Source: Thermoplasmata archaeon
GTDB taxonomy: Archaea > Thermoplasmatota > Thermoplasmata > RBG-16-68-12
Direction: 5' to 3'
Assembly: GCA_021788795.1 (NCBI GenBank)
Contig: JAJYKG010000025.1
Span: forward strand, 1 to 14,322
Length of the DNA stretch: 14,322 bases
Of this stretch, positions 5,902 through 11,884 are shown piece by piece. The translations under genes and the position numbers were made by a program. Position 1 is the stretch's first letter, and each line of letters opens with the position of its first letter. The notes beneath the pieces were generated by a model. It was not told the DNA's origin, did no database searches, and saw nothing but the letters and a program-made list of their open reading frames with translations.

Positions 5902-6378
5902 TCCTTTCCCCCGCGGGCCAAGTTCGAGACGGCGGTGGCGGAAGGCAACGCCCTGCTCGCGCGCCACGGATATCCCGAGCGCGGCACGGCCGAGGATCTC
6001 GAGGCATGGCTCCGGACGGACACGCCCTATCCGAACCCGGATCCCGCGGACCTCCTCGATTCGCCCTTCCTCGTCGTGCATGAGATCGTCGAGATCTCGG
6101 AGGCCAAGAGGCGCGGCCTGCGGATCACGAGGGACGTCATCGTCCGCAACATGGAGACGATCAACGACGCCCACTTGGCCGCCTCGGAGGCGGAGCTCCG
6201 CATCGCGGCCGCGACGGGTCAGGTCGAGTATGTGGAATCGCGGTCCGCGGATCTGGAGAGCTGGTGCGAGGACCCCCTGCTCACCCCGTCGCAGCGGGCC
6301 GCGTACGGGGCCTTCCGCGACCGGGTCGCGACATGGCTGGAGACGGCGAAGCGCGGAGGGCGGACCGAAGGCCTCTAG
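5896..6378 (+). CDS. Hypothetical protein, archaeal type, 160 aa
   Basis: A largely helical, acidic 160-residue protein without a signal peptide or membrane segment. The most distinctive part is the pattern YPNPDPADLLDSPFLVVHEI followed by VEISEAKRRGLRITRDVIV and a helix NDAHLAASEAELRIAAATG. I recall similar strings in uncharacterised archaeal proteins but cannot name the family or function. The ATG at 5896 lies inside a strong hairpin; GTG at 5935, which would drop 13 residues, is a realistic alternative. No separate promoter is visible, so it probably depends on transcription reading through from fhs. The acetyltransferase gene starts 24 bases after its stop, so the two are likely co-transcribed. 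Confidence 0.75.
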   Translation: MGSFPPRAKFETAVAEGNALLARHGYPERGTAEDLEAWLRTDTPYPNPDPADLLDSPFLVVHEIVEISEAKRRGLRITRDVIVRNMETINDAHLAASEAELRIAAATGQVEYVESRSADLESWCEDPLLTPSQRAAYGAFRDRVATWLETAKRGGRTEGL

Positions 6379-6402
6379 CCCGGGACCGTCCCTTCCGGGG
6401 AC

Positions 6403-7242
6403 GTGGCCCTCGAGATCCGCCTCTTCACCCTCGCCGACGTGCCCTTCGGCATGCTGCTCACGGACGCGGAGGAATGGTTCCGCGTCCCCGCGGACTGGGC
6501 GCGGCTCGTGCGGCTCGAGCCCGAAGGGGCGTTCAAGGCCGTCGTGGACGGCATCCCCGCGGGGACCGCGGCCATCCTGTCCTTCGGCCGGCTCGCCTGG
6601 ATCCACTCCCTGATCGTCCACCGCGACTTCCGCCGCCGCGGGGTGGGGGAGGCGCTCCTGCGCGCCTGCCTCGACTTCGCGGACCGCCGCGGCATCCCGT
6701 GCGTGAAGCTCGACAGCGTGGCGGGCGCGGAGCCCTTCTACGCGCGGCACGGCTTCGCTGAGGAGTACCCGTCCTGGCGGCTCCTCGCGGACGGGCAGAC
6801 GGGGACGCCGAAGGCGGCGCGCATGCGGCGAGACGACTACCCGGACGTCCTGGCGTTCGACCGGGCCATGACCGGGCTCGACAGGGGCCGGGCCCTCCGG
6901 GCCCTCCTAGCCGACTCCCCGGACCGCGCGTTCGTGGACCGGGAGGGCGGAAGGGTCCGCGGGTATGCCCTCCTCCGCTGCGGCGAGCGGCGGGACCCGG
7001 TGGGCCCGTGCGTCGCGGACCCGGACGACCCCGGGGTCGCGGCGGACCTCCTCCGTTCCGCGCTCGCGGTTTCGGAGGGCCGCAAGCTGAGGATGTGCGT
7101 CGGAGGGTACCAGGAGGCGTCCCTGCGGATCGCCGAGGAACTGGGCTTCGCGCGGGCGGATCACTCCAAGCGGATGTACCGAGGCGAGCCGTTCGCCGAA
7201 TCGCGGGCATGCTACGCGATGATCTCCGCGGAGAAGGGCTGA
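6403..7242 (+). CDS. GNAT-family N-acetyltransferase with two GNAT-like domains
   Basis: A 279-residue protein. The N-terminal domain (about 1-125) is a standard GNAT fold: SLIVHRDFRRRGVGEALLRA holds the acetyl-CoA pyrophosphate loop RRRGVG (77-82), and AEPFYARHGF (109-118) is the usual motif B. The second half (about 140-275) matches the degenerate GNAT domain of the Acetyltransf_18 type: RALLADSPDRAFV, then GYALLRCGERRDPVGPCVAD and a final LGFARADHSKRMYRG. Tandem proteins of this kind acetylate unidentified small amines or protein N-termini; the substrate here is unknown. The start is GTG at 6403, 24 bases after the preceding stop, so the gene is probably expressed with it. Confidence 0.87.
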   Translation: MALEIRLFTLADVPFGMLLTDAEEWFRVPADWARLVRLEPEGAFKAVVDGIPAGTAAILSFGRLAWIHSLIVHRDFRRRGVGEALLRACLDFADRRGIPCVKLDSVAGAEPFYARHGFAEEYPSWRLLADGQTGTPKAARMRRDDYPDVLAFDRAMTGLDRGRALRALLADSPDRAFVDREGGRVRGYALLRCGERRDPVGPCVADPDDPGVAADLLRSALAVSEGRKLRMCVGGYQEASLRIAEELGFARADHSKRMYRGEPFAESRACYAMISAEKG

Positions 7243-7601
7243 GGGACGCCGGCAAAGACACTTATCGGGCCAGAGTCGAACGGCAACGGGTCATGGCGCG
7301 AGGTCCGGCGTGGGGGTGAGGGCCTCAGTCGGATGCGTTCCATCCTGCGGGCCCGCTCGTCCGTCGGCATGGCGCCCTGGGCGCCGTCGGCCGTCACGGC
7401 CGCGCATGGGCCGAGGTCGTCCTGGACGCGGGTCTCGCTGGCCGTGAACCCGCCGGTCGATCCTTCGGGCCCGTGCGCCCCCTCGTCGGCGAGCGTCCGC
7501 TCGACCTTCCGGCTGCCGCCGTACCCGAGGGTGCCCTCCCCGTCGCCTTCGTTGTCGGTTCCTAGGAGAAGGTTAATACCCGGAAGTTGGATTCCGAGCA
7601 T
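7212..7601 (-). pseudogene. Coding-like minus-strand remnant, not recognised
   Basis: An open frame of 129 codons whose middle (about 7330-7560) has the base pattern expected of a coding minus strand here: by hand count first, second and third codon positions are about 76, 58 and 90 percent G+C. It includes the segment TLADEGAHGPEGSTGGFTAS. The pattern fades after about 7330 toward its 3' end, where it overlaps the acetyltransferase gene by 31 bases and contains a plus-strand promoter-like element. I recognise no family. It may be a decayed or frame-damaged gene, a real small acidic protein, or chance. Confidence 0.25.
7251..7271 (+). promoter_or_regulatory. Orphan TATA/BRE promoter element
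   Basis: GCAAAGACACTTATCGGG (7252-7269) is a BRE-like GCAAAG plus TATA-like CTTATC, nearly identical over 21 bases (19 matches) to the methyltransferase promoter at 9196-9216. The predicted start is near 7290, but only an 8-codon frame follows. It may be a duplicated or abandoned promoter, or it may drive a small RNA. Confidence 0.45.
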
Positions 7602-7652
7602 CGAGGGTAGGGGGCGTCCGTAGCTTCGTTCCAGGAGCGGGATAATGGAGAC

Positions 7653-7666
7653 GCAAAGTTTTTTGC
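7653..7666 (+). promoter_or_regulatory. Promoter of the DUF5678/protease pair
   Basis: GCAAAGTTTTTTGC carries the same BRE-like GCAAAG as the two related elements in this area, followed by a T-run that serves as a TATA box. GCAAA and TTTGC are also an inverted repeat. It is centred about 32 bases before the ATG at 7692, so the mRNA has almost no leader. Confidence 0.5.
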
Positions 7667-7691
7667 CCTTCCCCCATCTGGGTTGACGTCT

Positions 7692-7940
7692 ATGCTGGCA
7701 AACCAGGAGGAGATACTCGCTTCGATCCGCCGCGAGCGAGAGAACTTGGCGTGGGTCACCGGATCAATGCCACAGCTTCGCCGGAAGTTCGGGGACCAGT
7801 TCATCGCGGTTCGAGACCGGAAGGTCATCGACCACGATGAGAACTTCGAGAAGCTACTCGCGCGCGTTCGCAAGCTCGAGGATCCGGAGTCGGTCACTCT
7901 CGAGTTCGTGAGTGCGCTCGAGCTCGTCTGGATGCTCTAG
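7692..7940 (+). CDS. DUF5678-like small protein (82 aa)
   Basis: An 82-residue soluble protein with an N-terminal helix (residues 5-24) and a small alpha/beta domain whose core, FGDQFIAVRDRKVIDHDENF (33-52), matches the DUF5678 pattern (Y-G-x-x-V-A-V-x-D-x-x-V-I-x-x-x-x-D-x-x). It continues EKLLARVRK and ends in a strand VTLEFVSALELVWML. Members are short proteins of unknown role; I recall them being encoded next to retropepsin-like proteases, which is exactly the case here, 13 bases downstream. A cofactor, substrate or inhibitor role for the protease is inference. The ATG at 7692 is preferred to a TTG at 7683 because of the TATA spacing. It uses more A/T-ending codons (GCA, ATA, GCT, CTA, GTT) than most neighbours. 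Confidence 0.75.
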   Translation: MLANQEEILASIRRERENLAWVTGSMPQLRRKFGDQFIAVRDRKVIDHDENFEKLLARVRKLEDPESVTLEFVSALELVWML

Positions 7941-7953
7941 TTCGGGCGGTCGG

Positions 7954-8394
7954 ATGCGGTCCCCCCTCGTGATTACGGAGAGGGGCGTGGAATGTATTGC
8001 CCGATTCGTCTGCCCCAATCGGAAGATTTCCACGACCTTGGACTTCATCGTCGACACCGGGTCCGGCCTCTCCTTCATCGGTTACAAGGACGCCCTGCAA
8101 ATGGGCGTCGAGTTCGACGAGCTCGGTCCGTACGGCAGGCCCGTCGCCGGGTTCGGCGGCGCGGCCGATGCGCGGCATCTGAGCGACCCCTGCTATGTCT
8201 ACGTTGACTTCGACAAGGAACTCCATCAGGTTGACCTGCCGGAAGGCGTTCTCGTCTACCGCCCGTCGAGAAAAGGGTCGAAGAGATGGAAGACCGAGGA
8301 ATCCGTGAGCCTGCTCGGGCGTGACTTCGAGAAGGCGTCTGGCCTGACCTTGGCCATCAACCTGTCACGCGGCGAGGCCTACCTGGAGAAGTAA
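7954..8394 (+). CDS. Retropepsin-like aspartic protease (clan AA)
   Basis: A 146-residue single-domain protein. LDFIVDTGSGLSFIGYKDAL (29-48) contains the catalytic DTG triad (D34) inside the usual hydrophobic strand; GPYGRPVAGFGGAAD (58-72) is placed where the Gly-rich flap belongs; SLLGRDFEKASGLTLAINL (119-137) is the second hydrophobic element (LLGRDF) of the fold. Retropepsin-like enzymes have one DTG per chain and must dimerise to make an active site. It has no signal peptide, so it should be cytoplasmic. The ATG at 7954 lies 13 bases after the DUF5678 stop, implying one transcript. The substrate is unknown. Codon use is less GC-biased than in the flanking metabolic genes, which suggests transfer or a different expression level. 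Confidence 0.85.
   Translation: MRSPLVITERGVECIARFVCPNRKISTTLDFIVDTGSGLSFIGYKDALQMGVEFDELGPYGRPVAGFGGAADARHLSDPCYVYVDFDKELHQVDLPEGVLVYRPSRKGSKRWKTEESVSLLGRDFEKASGLTLAINLSRGEAYLEK
8145..8166 (+). repeat. 22-base direct repeat, copy 1 (in the protease gene)
   Basis: This is the segment coding for AGFGGAA in the putative flap of the protease. It is identical over 22 bases to 8432-8453, just beyond the gene's stop. Confidence 0.5.
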
Positions 8395-9195
8395 CGGCGC
8401 CGGGTAGCCTCGTGCGGAAGCGGACTTGCAACGCCGGGTTCGGCGGCGCGGCCTCCGGCATTCCTCTGGGGTTCCCTGGGAGAGCAACGCACCGCCCCTT
8501 CGCATCCTTCCCCCCCGACCCGTCGCATCCTCCCGCATTGTCGACCTTGGCCTCCAGACCCGAGCGGAGGGACCGGCTTGGACGACGATGGGGAACTACC
8601 GCTCGACCTGACCCGAAGTCGCGTGACTCGGGCACGGGATGAGGTTGCGCGAGGAGGGAACCTGGGAGTTGCCAGGAGGGCATGGAGGGTCACGGCCGTC
8701 CTCGTACCGGCGGGTGATGCGGTCGTCGGACCGACCCTCCAGGACCTTGAGAAACCAGCCGTCGGGATGGGCACCGCGTTCGGACTTCGACATCCCTCGA
8801 CTTCAGAGAGAACCTTCCCTCCCACCCCCGATCGGCCGTCCACCGCGGAATTGCGCGCAGGTGCGATGGCCTCCGACGGCTCGGTGTCGGGGGTCGCCCC
8901 ATCCTGCGGGAGATCGGGAATCTTCGGTTCCGGGTCCAACACGACCGGTCGATCTGGCTCGATCCAGACCACTGGACGCCGTGCGAGGAGGTCTCTCGAC
9001 GCTACCAAGGAAGCCGAAGCCCGACGGGTCCGAAGATGTTGATCTGTCCGGACTCCTGCGGTTTGTTGCGGGCGAAGAAGGCGACCCGTGGGAGTTCACG
9101 GAGCGAGGGCGGGGGCCTCGCGGCCCTGGGGGGCGAGGGAACGGAGAAGCCCCGGGTCTGCGAGAAGCCGATTCGTGGTCGTTCGGATTTCCGGC
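8395..9195. other. About 800 bases without a recognisable gene
   Basis: Open frames exist on both strands (for example plus 8578-9042 and minus 8379-9008), but a hand count over 8641-9000 gives about 63, 67 and 70 percent G+C at the three phases, without the strong third-position excess of genes in this window. No protein family or structural RNA is recognised. A short stretch (about 8680-8790, plus strand, including VTAVLVPAGDAVVGPTLQDL) looks more protein-like and might be debris of a lost gene. The stretch also holds the second copy of the 22-base repeat. Confidence 0.5.
8432..8453 (+). repeat. 22-base direct repeat, copy 2
   Basis: Identical to 8145-8166 inside the protease gene. It starts 38 bases after the protease stop, in DNA without codon structure. 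It may be the remnant of a partial duplication of the gene. Confidence 0.5.
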
Positions 9196-9216
9196 GGCAA
9201 AGGCACTTATCGGCCC
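9196..9216 (+). promoter_or_regulatory. TATA/BRE promoter of the methyltransferase gene
   Basis: GCAAAGGCACTTATCGG (9197-9213) is centred about 25 bases before the GTG at 9234, the spacing expected for a leaderless mRNA. It matches 19 of 21 bases of the element at 7251-7271. Confidence 0.6.
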
Positions 9217-9233
9217 GAGGCTTGGAGCGGGCC

Positions 9234-9851
9234 GTGCCCGCGCCCGACTTCTGGGAGGAGGTCTACCGGAACGCGGACGTGTCCGACCTCCCGTGGTACA
9301 CGCCGGAGCTGGACGCGGACATCGGGCGCGCGCTGACGAGGCACGTGCCGGACGGGAGCCGCATCCTCGACCTCGGCACGGGCCCCGCGACGCAGGCGAT
9401 CGCCCTCGCGAAGCGCGGATACGACGTCGTCGCGACGGACATCGCGCCCTCCGCCATCGAGAAGGCGAGGCGCGCGGCGAGCCGGGAGGGCGTCCAGGTC
9501 GACTTCCGCGTCGACAACATCCTGGACTCGAGGCTCGAGGACGGCCTCGTGGACGGAATCGTCGACCGCGGGATGTTCCACACGCTCCCGCCGGAACGGA
9601 GGCCGCGCTACGTCACGGCGGTGAGACGGATCCTCCGGCCGCGGGGATACGTCGTCGTCAAGGCCTTCTCGGACCAGGAACCGAGGAAGATCGGTCCGTA
9701 CCCGTTCTCGCCCGAGGCGCTGGGGTCGTGCTTCGAGGAGGCGTTCGAGGTCCTCTCCATCGAGGACGCGAGGTTCCACGGCCCGGGCCCGGACCCGCCG
9801 AAGGCGCTCCTCGCGGTCTTCCGCCGCCGGGGACCCGGGGACCGGCCCTAG
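9234..9851 (+). CDS. Class I SAM-dependent methyltransferase
   Basis: A 205-residue Rossmann-fold methyltransferase. Motif I is ILDLGTGPATQAIALAKRG (44-62), the acidic end of the second strand is VVATDIAP (65-72, D69 for the SAM ribose), and DGLVDGIVDRGMFHTLPPER contains the post-II/motif IV region. The opening FWEEVYRNADVSDLPWYTPE resembles TehB- or thiopurine-methyltransferase-like enzymes that act on small molecules; the true substrate is unknown. GTG 9234 is chosen because the TATA box lies 25 bases upstream and the protein family begins here; the open frame reaches back to 9036 but those residues are not family-like. It converges on the fructose-bisphosphatase gene, and their stop codons share bases 9849-9850. 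Confidence 0.87.
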   Translation: MPAPDFWEEVYRNADVSDLPWYTPELDADIGRALTRHVPDGSRILDLGTGPATQAIALAKRGYDVVATDIAPSAIEKARRAASREGVQVDFRVDNILDSRLEDGLVDGIVDRGMFHTLPPERRPRYVTAVRRILRPRGYVVVKAFSDQEPRKIGPYPFSPEALGSCFEEAFEVLSIEDARFHGPGPDPPKALLAVFRRRGPGDRP

Positions 9852-10735
9852 AACCGGGAACGGAACCGTTCCACGAGGTCCCGGTTCCCCACGTAGGTCG
9901 GGACCGTCTGGTCGACCGCCGTCGCGGGCACGTCCAGGATCCGCTCCGCGCCCGTGGTCCCCGCCCCGCCGGCGGCCTCCACGACGAACGAGATCGGGTT
10001 CGACTCGAAGTGCAGGCGGTACTTCCCCGCGGGCTTGTCGACCAGGGCGGGGTACGCGAAGAACCCGCCGTAGTGGAGGATCTGGTTGAAGTCCCCCACG
10101 AAGGAGCCCCCGTAGCGGAGATTCATCAACTCCTTCTCCAGCTCCCCCACGAAGGCCTTCACCTCGGGGATCCACCGGTCCCGGTGGCCCCCGATGCCGT
10201 AGAGCTTCCCGCGGGCGGGGAGGCGGAGGCCCTCCGCGATCAGGAAGAAGTCGTCGGGCCGGGTCCCTCCGCCCTGGACGAACTCGTGGACGCCCTGCCG
10301 CGTCGCGTACACGAAGGTCGTGGCGGGGCCGTAGATCAGGTAGCCGGCGGCGAAGAGGTCGGAACCGCGCGCGGGCAGGTCCTTCCCGTCGAAGACCCCG
10401 AAGATGGTCCCGAAGATGTTGTTGCTCTTCACGTTCGAGGACCCGTCGAGGGGGTCCAGGACGACGGAGAACCGGCCGCGTCCCACGGCCTTCACCTCCC
10501 CCATCTCCTCCGACGCGACCTGGGAGACGAGACCGGAGTCGCGCAGCGCGTCCACGAACAGGTTGTTCATCCACACGTCGAGGTCGAGCTGCTGCTCGCC
10601 GTACACGTTCCGCGTCGCGGCGGGATCCCGGCGGATCGGGAGCTCCCGCCGGATGCGGCCCGTGAGCCCCGCGATGCCCGACAGGAGCCGCCCGAACTCG
10701 GGGTCCGCCTTCCCCGCGTGCTCCGCCAGGGAGAC
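9848..10735 (-). CDS. fbp: Fructose-1,6-bisphosphatase class I, start codon unclear
   Basis: This enzyme removes the 1-phosphate of fructose 1,6-bisphosphate, the committed step of gluconeogenesis. Blocks seen include NVYGEQQLDLDVW, ASEEMGE, VVLDPLDGSSNVKSNNIFGT (metal site) and YGGSFVGDFNQILHYGGFFAYP, with the substrate region GKYRLHFESNPISFV near the end. The first canonical start, GTG at 10606, would begin inside NVYGEQQ and leave only 252 residues against the usual 320-335. The same frame stays open upstream with strongly biased codons and a typical family N-terminus (SLAEHAGKADPEFGRLLSGI), so translation must begin near 10735. Only GTC (10735) or CTG (10729) is available there. A ribosome site GGAGGG overlaps the aldolase stop at 10749-10754. 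Either a non-standard start or an indel is likely. It forms an operon with the aldolase. Confidence 0.88.
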   Translation of the reverse strand, partial: VSLAEHAGKADPEFGRLLSGIAGLTGRIRRELPIRRDPAATRNVYGEQQLDLDVWMNNLFVDALRDSGLVSQVASEEMGEVKAVGRGRFSVVLDPLDGSSNVKSNNIFGTIFGVFDGKDLPARGSDLFAAGYLIYGPATTFVYATRQGVHEFVQGGGTRPDDFFLIAEGLRLPARGKLYGIGGHRDRWIPEVKAFVGELEKELMNLRYGGSFVGDFNQILHYGGFFAYPALVDKPAGKYRLHFESNPISFVVEAAGGAGTTGAERILDVPATAVDQTVPTYVGNRDLVERFRSRF

Positions 10736-10754
10736 GTCGGACCCGCGGCCCTCC

Positions 10755-11738
10755 TCAGTAGGCGGCGTACCATCCCTCGAAGCGGTCCGCGAGCTTCTCC
10801 TTGCCGCCGTAGAAGTCCCACCAGGGCCGCGCGTAGCGGCGGGCGAGGTCCGCGAGGGCCTCGAAGTTCTTCGCCCCCTGGGTCCGCACGAACGCCATCT
10901 GCCTCTCGAAGCCCGCCTCCTTGAACGCGTCCTTCCAGATCGCGCGGCCCGCGAGGAACCCGGAGGCCCCGCCCTGGCACGCCGTCCCGACGAGGCCCTT
11001 GAAGACGTCGAAGTCCGCCCCCGCGCTGAGCACGACCCACGGCACCTTCGTCGTCCGGCTGAGCCGCTCGCAGTTCTTCCGGAGCTCCTCCGGGTCCTTC
11101 GTGACCTTCACGTCCCCCGGGAACTCCGCCTTCAGGACGTCCAGGCCGAGCGGGGAGAGGGCCTCCGCGGTGCGGATGACCGTGTCGGCCTTGTGGTGGG
11201 CGAACTCCTCCGCGGTCTCGTCGCCGGGGTAGGACATGGGCTCGCACACGAACGCGAGGTCGAGCCGCCGGCACTCGTCGGCGACGGAGCGGACGACCTT
11301 CACCTGGTGGTCGACGACCTCGCGCGGGGCGTCCGGGTGGAAGAAGATGAGGAGCTTCGCCGCGCTCGCCCCGAGGCGCTTCACCTTCTCGACGCTCCAG
11401 CCGTCCAGGAGCTTCGTGAGGCGCCAGTTCCCCTGCGTCTCGTAGCCCGAGGTTTCCAGGGCCACGAGGAGGCCCGTCCGGCCCGGGAGCACGAAGCGGT
11501 TGACCGCGGGGCCCACGCCGAAGTCGGGGTCGAGGAGGTAGCCGCTCGCGAGGGGCGCCAGGGCCTGGGTCACCCCGAGCTTCACGGCCTCCATCTCCGC
11601 GTAGCGGGCCGCCTTGGGGTCCTCCGGATGGAGCATCTTCTGGAGGCTGCCCCGCTGGTCCATCGCGATCATCGTGAACCGGCCGCCCTCGTCCGAGATC
11701 TGCTGGAGGCCCCGAAGCTTGCCGATCGAGATCCTCAT
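10755..11738 (-). CDS. LacD-type class I aldolase (tagatose/fructose-1,6-bisphosphate aldolase)
   Basis: A 327-residue TIM-barrel aldolase of the LacD family. It opens with the classic IAMDQRGSL (24-32). AAKLLIFFHPD is the barrel strand, FVCEPMSY carries the catalytic Glu166, and LDVLKAEFPGD carries the Schiff-base Lys203. VVLSAGADFDVFKGL, GGASGFLAGRAIWKDAF and the C-terminal YGGKEKLADRFEGWY complete the pattern. LacD enzymes cleave tagatose 1,6-bisphosphate but also accept fructose 1,6-bisphosphate. Encoded with fructose-bisphosphatase and opposite triosephosphate isomerase, this one most likely serves as the cell's gluconeogenic FBP aldolase (inference). ATG 11738 has GGAG 7 bases upstream and matches the family start; an ATG at 11774 would add 12 unlikely residues. 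Confidence 0.9.
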   Translation of the reverse strand: MRISIGKLRGLQQISDEGGRFTMIAMDQRGSLQKMLHPEDPKAARYAEMEAVKLGVTQALAPLASGYLLDPDFGVGPAVNRFVLPGRTGLLVALETSGYETQGNWRLTKLLDGWSVEKVKRLGASAAKLLIFFHPDAPREVVDHQVKVVRSVADECRRLDLAFVCEPMSYPGDETAEEFAHHKADTVIRTAEALSPLGLDVLKAEFPGDVKVTKDPEELRKNCERLSRTTKVPWVVLSAGADFDVFKGLVGTACQGGASGFLAGRAIWKDAFKEAGFERQMAFVRTQGAKNFEALADLARRYARPWWDFYGGKEKLADRFEGWYAAY

Positions 11739-11798
11739 TCGACCACTCCCGGGCGGGAACATGTGCGACGCCATCTTGAGGTTTGCTCCTGGCGGAAG

Positions 11799-11860
11799 GG
11801 GCGGCGCCGCCCGCGTCCGGCCCTCGGGCCGCGGGACGCCGCGAGCCCAAGCTTATTTCC
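11799..11860. promoter_or_regulatory. Divergent aldolase/TPI control region
   Basis: The gap between the two divergent starts contains the plus-strand TATA AAGCTTATTTCC (11849-11860), about 30 bases before the TPI start. On the other strand it reads GGAAATAAGC, a possible TATA for the aldolase operon. A perfect 14-base palindrome (GGGCGGC at 11799-11805, GCCGCCC at 11806-11812) and an 11-pair hairpin with a 3-base bulge (11813-11839) lie in the aldolase leader. A shared regulator of both transcripts is plausible but unproven. Confidence 0.45.
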
Positions 11861-11884
11861 GCCCCGCTGCCGTTCCCGCGGAGC

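Larger units (their letters stand above)
7243..7691. other. 449-base gap with no confident gene
   Basis: The gap holds a promoter-like element at 7251-7271 with only an 8-codon frame (7293-7319) behind it, the coding-like minus-strand stretch described separately, and a promoter for the gene at 7692. No tRNA, SRP RNA or RNase P RNA core motif was found by eye. Confidence 0.5.

Noticed and set aside
4163..6613. An 816-codon plus-strand frame overlapping fhs and the hypothetical gene
   Set aside because: It is an out-of-frame shadow of fhs with compositionally biased Arg/Gly/Pro sequence.
9036..9233. A 66-codon N-terminal extension of the methyltransferase frame
   Set aside because: The residues are not family-like, the TATA element at 9204-9212 lies inside it, and GTG 9234 fits both the promoter spacing and the usual protein start.
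10008..10020. GGTTCGACTC, resembling a tRNA T-arm
   Set aside because: It lies within fbp, in the coding segment for ESNPISF, with no surrounding cloverleaf.
8639..10924. A 761-codon plus-strand frame running through the methyltransferase and fbp
   Set aside because: It is a shadow of the real genes on both strands; the first part is aperiodic DNA and the rest is antisense to fbp.
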